NCBI RefSeq assembly: GCF_003071365.1
Contig: NZ_CP028960.1
Coordinates: 2,083,501-2,147,500 of the forward strand
Origin: Methyloceanibacter sp. wino2
GTDB taxonomy: Bacteria > Pseudomonadota > Alphaproteobacteria > Rhizobiales > Methyloligellaceae
DNA length: 64,000 nt
Direction: 5' to 3'
Below are positions 44,642 through 53,030 of the stretch, one piece after another; the first letter of the stretch is position 1; each line of letters opens with the position of its first letter. A program made the translations under genes and the position numbers. The notes below the pieces were generated by a model. It saw only the letters and a list, made by a program, of their open reading frames with translations, was not told the DNA's origin and did not search any database.

Positions 44642-45087
44642 CGGAATCTGCGGGCGCGAAGCCGCTTGTGCTGGTCGCCGCGTGTGCGCTCGTAGATGGA
44701 AGCGGTCGCGTGCTCATTACCCAGCGTCCCGAAGGCAAGCCGCTCGCGGGGCTGTGGGAGTTTCCCGGCGGCAAGCTGGAGGACGGGGAGACGCCGGAAC
44801 ACGGCCTCGTCCGCGAGCTCGACGAGGAACTCGGAATCGCGATCCAGCCATCGGCGCTCATCCCACTGACGTTCTCGAGTTTCTCCTACCCGGACTTCGA
44901 TCTGCTGATGCCGCTCTTCGCGTGCTGGCAGTGGTCGGGAAATGTCACAGCCAAAGAAGGGCAGGCGCTGGCCTGGGCCGATCCGGCTGCCTTGCACGAC
45001 TATGCGATGCCGCCTGCCGACGAGCCGCTCAAGGACCTGCTGCCCGGCTTGCTCGATTGCGTGCGCAACGCCTCGACTGACGGCTGA
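44638..45087 (+). CDS. mutT: MutT-type Nudix hydrolase (8-oxo-dGTP diphosphatase)
   Basis: 149 residues. The Nudix box G-x5-E-x7-REUxEExGU is met by [23 protein letters not shown]. The preceding [16 protein letters not shown] is typical of MutT, the enzyme that removes 8-oxo-dGTP from the nucleotide pool. GTG start; the GTGA overlap with the argJ stop couples translation. The N-terminal [36 protein letters not shown] matches bacterial MutT1. Length and motif support mutT, though other Nudix substrates cannot be excluded. The next gene is convergent. Confidence 0.92.
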   Translation: MTESAGAKPLVLVAACALVDGSGRVLITQRPEGKPLAGLWEFPGGKLEDGETPEHGLVRELDEELGIAIQPSALIPLTFSSFSYPDFDLLMPLFACWQWSGNVTAKEGQALAWADPAALHDYAMPPADEPLKDLLPGLLDCVRNASTDG

Positions 45088-45108
45088 GGGAAACGGTCCG
45101 GCGCTTAT

Positions 45109-46059
45109 TTAGCTCTTCGTATCTGGCTCATCATCGGCGTTGGGATCGGTTTGGGGGAACGATGCCTTCGCGCCGCCCGGCTGCTCCGTCGTATTGAGCG
45201 CATCCGCCAGGCGGCTTTGCGCCGAGCCCGGCTTCAGGGGCTTCTGCTGGCTCGGGTCCGGGGCCCAGCCGCTCATGAAAACGAACTGGAATGTCGCGGC
45301 GATCTTGCCGTCCGGTGTGCCGTAGCGCGACCGGTACAGGTCTTCGGCGCGCATCAGCACCCGCCGTGACAAGGGTTTCTTGCTGCGGGCCACGAGCACA
45401 TTGCCGCCGCCGAGCGCGCGGATTTCCTGCATCAACGCTCGAGGCGAGGGGTAGATCACCTCGAGCTCTTCGGTGTCCGTGACGGGCAGGGCGAAGCCGG
45501 CGCGTTGCAGAAGTGCGCCATAGGATCGTACGTCCGCGAAGGGGGCGACGCGCGGAGACACCCCGCCCTCGATCTCCTCTTCCGCCTCGAGCAGGCATTC
45601 CCGCAATTCGCCGAGCGCATTGGCGCCGAGTGCCGCGGCCATGAAGAGCCCGTCGGGAGCAAGCGCCCGGTGAATCTGGATGAGGCTGCCGGGCAGATCG
45701 TTGACGCGATGAAGGGCAAGGCCCGACACGACGAGGTTGAAGGCGCCGTCCTTGAACGGCAGCAAGTCTTCATCGCAGACAACGGCAGGCGGCGGGCAGC
45801 GCCGCGCATAGGCGAGCACGCTCTCCGCATAGAACACCTCTTCTACGGACGGCAGTTCGGCGATGGTCCGCCCTAGAAGGCCGTGATAGGCGCCAAGATC
45901 GAGCGCCCGGGGAAAAGCGCGCAACATGATCGCTACCCGATCCGCTAGCTCGCCGGCGACGTGGCCGATCAGGACTTCGCGCTCTTCGATCTCTGCGGCA
46001 AAGCGGGCTCTGCGCTCGCGCAAGAGGCGCCGGTCGAAGAGAAGCGGGCCCTCGCTCAT
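45109..46059 (-). CDS. Methyltransferase-fold protein (NDUFAF5/BioC-like)
   Basis: 316 residues. A class I SAM-binding fold begins at about residue 45: RALDLGAYHGLLGRTIAEL (motif I, with GAYHG instead of the usual GxGxG), then a LLPFKDGAFNLVVSGLALHRVNDLPG block and a RALAPDGLFMAAALG strand. Homologues in alphaproteobacteria and the mitochondrial NDUFAF5 share this arrangement; NDUFAF5 hydroxylates an arginine of complex I subunit NDUFS7. Whether this protein does the same is inference. The last 60 residues (from PSQQKPLKPG) are low-complexity and poorly conserved. It is divergent from comF, 42 bp apart, and convergent with mutT. Confidence 0.8.
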   Translation of the reverse strand: MSEGPLLFDRRLLRERRARFAAEIEEREVLIGHVAGELADRVAIMLRAFPRALDLGAYHGLLGRTIAELPSVEEVFYAESVLAYARRCPPPAVVCDEDLLPFKDGAFNLVVSGLALHRVNDLPGSLIQIHRALAPDGLFMAAALGANALGELRECLLEAEEEIEGGVSPRVAPFADVRSYGALLQRAGFALPVTDTEELEVIYPSPRALMQEIRALGGGNVLVARSKKPLSRRVLMRAEDLYRSRYGTPDGKIAATFQFVFMSGWAPDPSQQKPLKPGSAQSRLADALNTTEQPGGAKASFPQTDPNADDEPDTKS

Positions 46060-46101
46060 TGCGGCTCCTCATTCAATCGCTGACAACTTATAATTGTCGT
46101 G

Positions 46102-46878
46102 ATGTCCATTGAAGCAACAAAGGTAGAGACCGCTTCCGCGTGGCGCACGGTGCTGCGCGCGGCGACTGATCTGGTGCTGCCGCCCGTATGCGTGGTCTGC
46201 CGCACCCCAATCGGGTCCCACGGGCTCCTGTGCGGTCCGTGTTTCGCCGGCATCGATTTCATCGCGCCTCCTTTGTGTACGCGTCTCGGCGTGCCGCTTC
46301 CTTACGATACGGGGGAACCGTATCTGTCGGCAGCGGCGATCGCTGCGCCGCCGGTCTACGACAGGGCCCGGGCCGTGGCGCGCTATTCGCAGACCATGCG
46401 CGATCTGATCCAGAGCTTCAAATACCGTGACCGGCAGGACGGCTTGCGCCTGTTCGCCCGCTGGCTCGTTCGGGCCGGGTCCGAGCTCCTGGCTGATGCG
46501 GATCTGCTCGTGCCGGTTCCGCTGTATCGGTCGCGGCTGTGGTCGCGGCGCTTCAATCAATCGGCGTTGCTGGCGCGGGGGATCGAAAGTCACACGGGTG
46601 TGCCCGCCGATTGTTTCGTTTTGCGGCGGACGCGCCGCACGGCCAGTCAGGTGGGCTTGTCGGCGGCGCAGCGGAGGCGCAATGTCGCCGGAGCCTTTAA
46701 GGTGTCGCCGTCGCGCGCGCATGCGATCGTCGGCAAATCCGTCGTGCTGGTGGACGATGTGATTACCACCGGCGCCACGATCGAGGCTTGCGCCCGCGTT
46801 CTGAAACGGGCGGGCGCGGCGCGTGTGGACGTGCTGGCCTTGGCCCGGGCCGTTGAACCGGCGGCGTTCGTGCTTTAG
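46102..46878 (+). CDS. ComF-family phosphoribosyltransferase-like protein
   Basis: 258 residues. The N-terminal region has a CVVCR...CGPC zinc-finger-like set (residues about 30-50), then the double-zinc region LCTRLGVPLPYDTG. The C-terminal PRTase domain ends with the PRPP-binding loop VVLVDDVITTGATIEACARVLKRAGA. VPVPLYRSRLWSRRFNQSALLARGI is the ComF signature. ComF proteins support DNA uptake in competent bacteria; in alphaproteobacteria the role is unclear. A GTG precedes the ATG directly. The ATG has no Shine-Dalgarno sequence but is 7 nt after TATAAT (46089-46094), so the mRNA may be leaderless. Confidence 0.86.
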   Translation: MSIEATKVETASAWRTVLRAATDLVLPPVCVVCRTPIGSHGLLCGPCFAGIDFIAPPLCTRLGVPLPYDTGEPYLSAAAIAAPPVYDRARAVARYSQTMRDLIQSFKYRDRQDGLRLFARWLVRAGSELLADADLLVPVPLYRSRLWSRRFNQSALLARGIESHTGVPADCFVLRRTRRTASQVGLSAAQRRRNVAGAFKVSPSRAHAIVGKSVVLVDDVITTGATIEACARVLKRAGAARVDVLALARAVEPAAFVL

Positions 46879-46965
46879 GTAGCGCGGTCTGCCGCAGGAC
46901 GGCTTACATCTCTGCTGGCACACTACTGGACTGGTCCGGAGAGGACCAACGATCGAGACTTGAGA

Positions 46966-47856
46966 ATGGGTTCTGACACTGCCAATCGTTTTCGCGCCGC
47001 GGTCGTGCAATTGCGCGCCGGGCGGGTGATCGCGGACAATTTGATCGCGGCCGAGGCCTTGATCCGCGAAGCGGCCAAAGGCGGCGCGCACTATATTCAG
47101 ACCCCTGAGAATAGCGCGCTGATGGAACTCGAGCCCGAGCTCGTCCGGAGCCAGGTGCAGCCGGAAGGGGAAAGCCGTCCGCTGGCCGTGTTCCGCGCTC
47201 TGGCGGCCGAGCTCGGCGTGTGGCTGCATATCGGATCGCTCGGCGTCAAAGCGGACGACGGGCGTATCGCCAACCGCTCGTATCTCATGGCGCCTGATGG
47301 CACGGTCGCCGCCCGCTACGACAAGCTGCATATGTTCGACGTCGATCTTCCGAATGGCGAGTCCTATCGGGAGTCCGACAACTACACGCCGGGCAGCAAG
47401 GCGGTCCTCGCGGATTTGACGCCCGGCGGCGTGCCCGCGCGGCTCGGCATGACCATTTGCTACGATTTGCGCTTTGCCGCGCTGTATCGGGCGCTCGCCA
47501 TCGCCGGCGCCAATATGATCGCCATTCCCGCGGCCTTCACCAAGCACACGGGCGAAGCGCATTGGCATGTGCTGCTGCGCGCACGCGCGATCGAGACCGG
47601 CGCGTATGTCTTCGCGGCGACGCAGGGCGGCCTTCACGAGAACGGCCGCTGGACGTTCGGGCACTCGATGATCATCTCGCCCTGGGGCGAGATCCTGGCC
47701 GAAGCGGGGGCCGACCCGTGCGTCGTCTTCGCCGACATCGACCTTGCCCTCGTCGAGGAGGTCCGGGCCCGGATCCCCGCGCTCACCCATGGACGGCCGT
47801 TCGAGATCGAGATTGCGACCCCTGACGGCGAGCCCATGAAGCGGCAAGCGTCATGA
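46966..47856 (+). CDS. Nitrilase-superfamily carbon-nitrogen hydrolase (Nit-type amidase)
   Basis: 296 residues. The catalytic triad is Glu48 (QTPENSAL), Lys120 (RYDKLHMFDVDLP) and Cys165 (MTICYDLRF). LHMFDVDLPNGESYRESDNYTPG and the following region resemble the Nit1/Nit2 group, which removes deaminated glutathione or omega-amides. That specific activity is inferred from homology. TTG 46960 is in frame; ATG 46966 is used. It overlaps the DUF1178 gene by 4 bp. Confidence 0.86.
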   Translation: MGSDTANRFRAAVVQLRAGRVIADNLIAAEALIREAAKGGAHYIQTPENSALMELEPELVRSQVQPEGESRPLAVFRALAAELGVWLHIGSLGVKADDGRIANRSYLMAPDGTVAARYDKLHMFDVDLPNGESYRESDNYTPGSKAVLADLTPGGVPARLGMTICYDLRFAALYRALAIAGANMIAIPAAFTKHTGEAHWHVLLRARAIETGAYVFAATQGGLHENGRWTFGHSMIISPWGEILAEAGADPCVVFADIDLALVEEVRARIPALTHGRPFEIEIATPDGEPMKRQAS

Positions 47857-48314
47857 TCCGTTATTCCCTCAAATGCGGGACCGGGCACCAGTTCGACGCG
47901 TGGTTCTCGTCCAGCGACTCCTATGACGAGCAATGCGAGGCTGAAGTGATCCGTTGCCCGGAATGCGGCAGCGCGAACGTCCAGAAGGCGCCCATGGCGC
48001 CTGCGGTGCTGCGCGGCCAACGGCGTGCGCCGGCACGGGACGAGGCGACGCCGACGACCGATGGGCCGCTGACGGGCCCCCAAGATTCGGAGCAAGGCCA
48101 AAGTTACGCCTTTCTCAAGGGCCTGAGAGAGCATCTGAAGGCCAATGCCGACGATGTCGGTGACAAATTCGCCGAGGAAGCGCGGAAAATGCACCACGGC
48201 GAAGCCGAAGAACGGGATATCTACGGCGAGGCGACGGTCGATGAGGCTAAGTCGTTGTATGAAGAGGGAATTCCGGCGCTGCCGTTGCCCAAGCTGCCCG
48301 ACGAGCACAACTAG
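47853..48314 (+). CDS. DUF1178 family protein
   Basis: 153 residues. The N-terminus MIRYSLKCGTGHQFDAWFSSSDSYDEQ is followed by VIRCPECGSANVQKAPMAP, i.e. a C...CPxC zinc-ribbon-like set, diagnostic of DUF1178. The C-terminal helix (FLKGLREHLKANADDVGDKFAEEARKMHHGEAEERDIYGEA) is conserved too. Function unknown; it is often next to the Nit-type amidase gene, as here (ATGA overlap). A hairpin terminator follows. Confidence 0.9.
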   Translation: MIRYSLKCGTGHQFDAWFSSSDSYDEQCEAEVIRCPECGSANVQKAPMAPAVLRGQRRAPARDEATPTTDGPLTGPQDSEQGQSYAFLKGLREHLKANADDVGDKFAEEARKMHHGEAEERDIYGEATVDEAKSLYEEGIPALPLPKLPDEHN

Positions 48315-48337
48315 CCGGACCGGGTTCGCCGGGCCGT

Positions 48338-48365
48338 GTTACCCACGGGGTAACCTCTTGTTTGG
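48338..48365 (+). terminator. Terminator after the DUF1178 gene
   Basis: GTTACCC-ACG-GGGTAAC (48338-48354), a 7-bp stem with 3-base loop, followed by CTCTTGTTT. It closes the amidase-DUF1178 transcript. Confidence 0.6.
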
Positions 48366-48478
48366 GGCTGTCACGTATACCTGAACAATAATTCGCGAAG
48401 TGCCGTGGAAATGTCGGGATGCCTCTGCAATGATGAGGGTGCCGGACGGTTGGATCGCGCATAACCAGGGAACGAATC

Positions 48479-49468
48479 ATGCGCCTCACTTTTCAACAGC
48501 AACCACGGCCTTGGACCCTTCTATCGGCGTTCCGGCCGCTGGTGGCCGTATGCTTCGCGGCCCTTCTGCTTGCCCATCCGGCTGCCGCAGAGACGAACAA
48601 GCACGCGACCTCGCCGGATCTCGATCTCAGCATGCCGAAGGGGCTCGATGCCCAACCACAGCCCGTCTATCCGGACGATCGATTCGGCTCGACCGACACA
48701 TCGGCGACGGACGCGGACTCTGACGAGGCTGACGCGGACGAGCCGGCCAGAAGCGCATCGCGCTCGCCGGCAGAGGAGCCGGAATCGTCTCTGACCAGCG
48801 ATCCGGACATCGAGACGCTGAAGAGCGACGACCTGGCCGACGTTGAGGCCCCGGTCGAGCCGAAGACCCCAATCATTGTCGCCACTGTCGACAAGACGGC
48901 GCAGGAAATGACGGTGTTTGTCGATGGCGTCGAGGAATATCGCTGGCCGGTATCCACGGGTCTGCCGGGCTATGCCACGCCGGGCGGCACCTTCACGGCT
49001 AGCTCGATGAACGAGATTTGGTACAGCAAGCAGTTCGACAATGCGCCCATGCCTCATGCGGTGTTCTTCACCAAGAAGGGCCATGCGATCCACGCGACCA
49101 AAGAGGTGAAGAAGCTGGGGCGGCCCGCGTCACACGGCTGCGTCCGCCTGTCGCCGAAGAACGCGGAGACCTTTTTCAATCTCGTGAAAGAGACGGGTCT
49201 CGACCGTACGGAAGTCGTTCTGACCGGGGCGACACCGGGCGGCGACTACAAGATCGCCCATCCCGACCGCCGTTACGATCCGTACCAGGACTATGGCCGG
49301 CCGGTTTATCCGCGCTATGCCCCGAACCGGAATTACCAGCGCTACGGTTACAATGAAATCGAGCCGCGGGCGGAGCGCCGCCGCCGCGTGTTCGTGCCGC
49401 GCAATCAGCAGCGCCAGTACCGCCGCGCCCCGCGCCGTGGCAACTGGTTCCGCGCACCGGGGTACTAG
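48479..49468 (+). CDS. L,D-transpeptidase (YkuD domain), exported
   Basis: 329 residues. A signal peptide spans about 1-37 (AHPAAA). A long disordered acidic linker (about 40-125, rich in Asp, Ser and Glu) leads to the YkuD domain (about 130-255): VATVDKTAQEMTVFVDGVEEYRWPVSTG, GTFTAS, HAIHAT with His205, and catalytic SHGCVRL with Cys221. It forms 3-3 peptidoglycan cross-links or attaches proteins. The last 70 residues are rich in Arg, Tyr and Asn (PRYAPNRNYQRYGYNE), perhaps for peptidoglycan or outer-membrane contact. It stands alone with its own terminator. Confidence 0.9.
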   Translation: MRLTFQQQPRPWTLLSAFRPLVAVCFAALLLAHPAAAETNKHATSPDLDLSMPKGLDAQPQPVYPDDRFGSTDTSATDADSDEADADEPARSASRSPAEEPESSLTSDPDIETLKSDDLADVEAPVEPKTPIIVATVDKTAQEMTVFVDGVEEYRWPVSTGLPGYATPGGTFTASSMNEIWYSKQFDNAPMPHAVFFTKKGHAIHATKEVKKLGRPASHGCVRLSPKNAETFFNLVKETGLDRTEVVLTGATPGGDYKIAHPDRRYDPYQDYGRPVYPRYAPNRNYQRYGYNEIEPRAERRRRVFVPRNQQRQYRRAPRRGNWFRAPGY

Positions 49469-49483
49469 GTACCGAGGTGCTGG

Positions 49484-49515
49484 GCCACGGCCTTTGAGGC
49501 CGTGGCGTGGTGTTT
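49484..49515 (+). terminator. Terminator of the YkuD transpeptidase gene
   Basis: GCCACGGCC-TTTGA-GGCCGTGGC (49484-49506), a perfect 9-bp stem, followed by GTGGTGTTTGT. Confidence 0.65.
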
Positions 49516-49538
49516 GTCGCTAGGGCCGTGCGCCGGAC

Positions 49539-50408
49539 TTAGGCCGCCAGCAAGCGTTCGATCGGGATGTCCAACGCCTCGTCGCGCGGGCGGGTAAGGT
49601 AGAGTTCAGCCAGGAGATAGCCTTCCGTCTCCTTGCCCGAAGGGTCGATGCCCCGCTCGGTCAGTTGCTCTACGACTTTGTCTTGCTCGTCCCTGGATGC
49701 GAATCTCCGCTGGACGAACAGCCGCTGGCTGAGCTTCTCCGTCACGAAGCCCGCTCTGCCGAGGGTCTCCGCAATCGCGTCGAACGGAAACATGCGCAGT
49801 ACGAAGTTGGCGAACCAGGGGCGCCTGCCCTTGGTGACCGCCGGTAGGAGTTCCTCGAAGCTCTTCTCCGTCACGTAGCCGACACATCCAGTCGACGTCA
49901 CCAAGTCGACTGGAGCGAGATCTGGCCAGACATCCTGCGGGAGAGACTCGGTCTCGAGATCCATTGCGAGCCCTTGATCCAGGAGACCCGCTCTCTCGCC
50001 ATACGCGACCGCATTCCCGGCAACGTCGAGGCCGATCACCTCGATGTCTTCGACCTGTTCCAGCTGGGCAAAGAAGTCGGAGTCTTGCTCGACGATCTCT
50101 TGGGCGGTGGTGCCGGCTTGCTCCAAGCGAGTCCATCGATCGTAGAGGTCTTGAATGGAGAGGTCGTGTTTCAGCAGCGCTGCATTGATGCCGTAGGAGC
50201 AACCGATGTCGAGGACGTGGACCGTCTCATCGGTCTTCTCGTGCCGCAACCCGATCAACTGTTGGAGGATTGGCTTGGCTGTTCCAGGGATTTTGTACCC
50301 AACACTTTCAAGCTCGCGAAAATAGGCGCGCGGATCGGCGTGATCGTAGATATGATCCATCGTCGCTTTGGCGTCGTTGATCTCGTCGAATTGGTGTTCA
50401 TCTAGCAT
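49539..50408 (-). CDS. Class I SAM-dependent methyltransferase-like protein of lower GC
   Basis: 289 residues from ATG 50408, which has a strong GGGAGGAC site about 3 nt upstream; further codons to 50462 are not needed. Motif I is VLDIGCSYGINAAL at about residue 63, and an acidic motif follows in IEVIGLDVAGNAVAYGERAGL. The substrate is not recognised. The first 45 residues (DEHQFDEINDAKATMDHIYDHADPRAYF) and the last 60 (FVQRRFASRDEQDKVVEQL) have no known domain. GC is about 57% by eye, below its neighbours, and it stands alone between noncoding stretches, which suggests recent acquisition. It could be a small-molecule or lipid modifier; nothing in the context says which. Confidence 0.7.
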   Translation of the reverse strand: MLDEHQFDEINDAKATMDHIYDHADPRAYFRELESVGYKIPGTAKPILQQLIGLRHEKTDETVHVLDIGCSYGINAALLKHDLSIQDLYDRWTRLEQAGTTAQEIVEQDSDFFAQLEQVEDIEVIGLDVAGNAVAYGERAGLLDQGLAMDLETESLPQDVWPDLAPVDLVTSTGCVGYVTEKSFEELLPAVTKGRRPWFANFVLRMFPFDAIAETLGRAGFVTEKLSQRLFVQRRFASRDEQDKVVEQLTERGIDPSGKETEGYLLAELYLTRPRDEALDIPIERLLAA

Positions 50409-50707
50409 TCGTCCTCCCGGGTTAAGTGCCCCCCCCGTTAGAATGAGCACGCGAAATTGCACGCGCCCGCATTCCGTCTCTGAAACGGCATGCGGGGCGT
50501 CATGGCGACGCGCCGAAGCGGTCCCGTAGGGAGGTGTCGTTGTTTTGGCTTAGGTTCGCGAAGCTAACATGACCGCCTCACGGTTCTCAACCGAGCGGCC
50601 GACGTTTCTCAAGGAATCGCGAGAATCATACGGAAAATAGGATTTCCGTTGAGGGTTTTGCGGTGATCCGCGTTTTTCATTCGCATGACGTGTGATGCCG
50701 GCGTGCC
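50409..50707. other. Non-coding stretch between the methyltransferase and ubiG
   Basis: About 300 bases without a supported gene. It has two small dyads: CGGTT-CTC-AACCG (50581-50593) and ACGGAAA-ATAGGA-TTTCCGT (50630-50649). Either could end the ubiG transcript, but neither has a clear T-tract. The promoter of the methyltransferase should lie near 50420-50520. Confidence 0.45.
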
Positions 50708-51481
50708 CTAGACAGGCGCTGCGGGCGTCGCCGTCACGAAGTAGTTGACGTCCGTATCGCGTGACAGCCGCCAATCGTCCGCCAACGGATCGTAGGTCAT
50801 GCCGGTAAGGTCAGTGGATTGCAGCCCGGCGTCGGCGAGAGCCGCCTTCAATTCCTCGGGCGTTACGAACCGGTCCCATTGATGCGTGCCCGCAGGGACC
50901 CAACGCAGGACGTATTCCGCGCCGACAATGGCGAGCGCGTAGGACTTGAGTGTCCGGTTCAGCGTCGAGAGGATCATGACGCCGCCATCGGCCACGAGAG
51001 GCGCGAGCCGGGCGAGGAACGCCGGCACATCGGGGACGTGCTCCACCACTTCGAGTAGAAGGACGACGTCGAACCGGCGGCCTTGTTCCGCAACGGCCTC
51101 CGCCGTCGTCGCCTCGTAGCCGATCGCGAGGCCGGTGCCGTCCGCATGAGCCTTGGCGGCGGCGATGGTCTCGGGCCCGGGATCGATGCCGGTCACCGTC
51201 GCCCCGAGGCGGGCTAGGGGCTCGGACACGAGCCCGCCCCCGCAGCCGATATCGAGCACGCTGAGACCTTCGAGGCACGGCGGGTCCTTGGGGTCCCGTC
51301 CGAACTGCGCGCAGATGCGGTCACGAATATAGGTGAGCCGCGCCGGGTTGAGCCGGTGCAGCGGGCGGAACGGCCCGCTTTCGTCCCACCATTCGTCGGC
51401 GAGTTTCGCGAATTGCGCCACTTCGCCGGAGTCGAGCGTGGAAGGGGCCGCCGGCGCGGCGGTATCCTGGGATGCGGTCAT
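50708..51481 (-). CDS. ubiG: Ubiquinone biosynthesis O-methyltransferase UbiG
   Basis: 257 residues. EWWDESGPFRPLHRLNPARLTYIRDRI near residue 30 is the UbiG signature. SAM motif I is LDIGCGGGLVSEPLARLGATVTGID, and VEHVPDVPAFL and LSTLNRTLKSY follow. It methylates polyprenyl catechols in two steps of ubiquinone synthesis at the membrane. The open frame continues to 51577, but ATG 51481 fits the family length. It is divergent from lysC, 170 bp away, a neighbourhood seen in many alphaproteobacteria. Confidence 0.95.
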   Translation of the reverse strand: MTASQDTAAPAAPSTLDSGEVAQFAKLADEWWDESGPFRPLHRLNPARLTYIRDRICAQFGRDPKDPPCLEGLSVLDIGCGGGLVSEPLARLGATVTGIDPGPETIAAAKAHADGTGLAIGYEATTAEAVAEQGRRFDVVLLLEVVEHVPDVPAFLARLAPLVADGGVMILSTLNRTLKSYALAIVGAEYVLRWVPAGTHQWDRFVTPEELKAALADAGLQSTDLTGMTYDPLADDWRLSRDTDVNYFVTATPAAPV

Positions 51482-51652
51482 GGCCGCATTGGCGGCGCCG
51501 CGCCGCGCCCTGTCAAGGCCATGCCTCGCCCCGTCAAAGCAATGGCCGAAGTCCCGCGTGCCTGTTGCAGCCTGCAACCCTTATCAGTAGAAAGACCCGA
51601 AAGTTCCGGCCGGTCCCGATCCCAAGGGCCGGCCCTCTTCTTGTGAGCCGGT

Positions 51653-52945
51653 ATGTCTCTGCTTGTATTGAAATTTGGTGGCACCTCGGTCGCGGATATC
51701 GATCGGATCCGCAGCGTGGCCGCGCATGTGAAGCGCGAGCACGATGCCGGGAACGCCTGCGCCGTCGTGGTCTCGGCCATGGCCGGCCAGACCAACAGGC
51801 TTGTCGCCTGGGTCGAAGAGGCTTGGGGCTACAAGGCCGACGGCAACGGAGGGGCGGACGTGTCGGCGCTCTACGATTGCCGTGAGTACGACGCGGTTGT
51901 CTCGTCGGGCGAGCAGGTGACGTCGGGGCTCCTGGCCCTGGTGCTGCAGTCCATGGGCGTGAGCGCGCGCTCGTGGCAGGGCTGGCAGATCCCCGTGCAT
52001 ACGGACGATGCGCATCAGAAGGCCCGCATCACCGGCATCGACGTGGACAACATCAAGGCGGCGATGCTCGGCGGCGAAGTCGCCGTTTGTGCCGGCTTCC
52101 AAGGCATCGCTCCGAACAACCGGATCGCGACGCTCGGCCGGGGTGGGTCCGATACGAGTGCCGTGGCGCTCGCCGCCGCGCTTCAGGCCGATCGCTGTGA
52201 TATCTACACCGACGTGGACGGGGTCTACACGACCGACCCGCGCGTCGTCAGCAAGGCCCACCGGCTGGATCGCATCTCCTACGAGGAAATGCTGGAGATG
52301 GCGTCGCAAGGAGCCAAGGTCCTGCAGACCCGCTCGGTGGAAATGGCCATGCAATGGAGCGTGCCCGTGCTCGTGCGCTCCAGCTTCGATGCGCCGGATA
52401 TACCCGGCAACCCCGACACGGGCGAGGGGATTGGTACACTCGTTTGCCATGAGGATGAGATCATGGAGCAGAATGTCGTCAGTGGAATTGCTTACGCACG
52501 GGACGAAGCCAAGGTGACGCTGCTGAAGGTGGCCGACAAACCGGGCGTGGCTGCGCGCGTGTTCGGCCCCCTATCGGACGCTCATATAAATGTCGACATG
52601 ATCGTTCAGAACGTGTCCGAAGATGGAAAGTCGACGGATCTGACCTTTACCGTCCAGAGCGCGGATCTCGATCGGGCGCTCGAGGTGCTGAAATCGGCCA
52701 AGGACGAGATCGGCTACCTGGATCTGCGCGGAGCAACGGATATCGCCAAGGTCTCGGCCATTGGCGTCGGGATGCGGAGCCACGCGGGTGTTGCAGCCCA
52801 AATGTTCAGCGCGCTTGCCGAAAAGGGCATCAATATCGAGGCGATATCCACGTCCGAGATCAAGATTAGCGTATTGATCGACGCCGCCTATGCCGAGCTT
52901 GCGGTGCGAACCTTGCATACCCTTTTTGGGTTGGACGGCGCTTAG
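51653..52945 (+). CDS. lysC: Aspartate kinase
   Basis: 430 residues, slightly longer than the 405-425 typical of single-function kinases. The kinase domain begins LVLKFGGTSVADIDRIR and includes GRGGSDTSAVALAAALQADRCDIYTDVDGVYTTDPR. Two ACT domains follow from about residue 290 (LKVADKPGVAARVFGPLSDAHINVDMIVQN; ISTSEIKISVLI), which bind lysine/threonine for feedback. It makes aspartyl phosphate at the head of the Lys, Thr, Met and diaminopimelate pathways. ptsP follows 85 bp downstream. Confidence 0.96.
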   Translation: MSLLVLKFGGTSVADIDRIRSVAAHVKREHDAGNACAVVVSAMAGQTNRLVAWVEEAWGYKADGNGGADVSALYDCREYDAVVSSGEQVTSGLLALVLQSMGVSARSWQGWQIPVHTDDAHQKARITGIDVDNIKAAMLGGEVAVCAGFQGIAPNNRIATLGRGGSDTSAVALAAALQADRCDIYTDVDGVYTTDPRVVSKAHRLDRISYEEMLEMASQGAKVLQTRSVEMAMQWSVPVLVRSSFDAPDIPGNPDTGEGIGTLVCHEDEIMEQNVVSGIAYARDEAKVTLLKVADKPGVAARVFGPLSDAHINVDMIVQNVSEDGKSTDLTFTVQSADLDRALEVLKSAKDEIGYLDLRGATDIAKVSAIGVGMRSHAGVAAQMFSALAEKGINIEAISTSEIKISVLIDAAYAELAVRTLHTLFGLDGA

Positions 52946-53030
52946 ACGCGAAAAATTAGGCTACTCTAGCCGTTCACAGTGGGGAAGCTCGAGATCCGCC
53001 GACCAGGCGGATGGTCCGGGACTTATCGTT

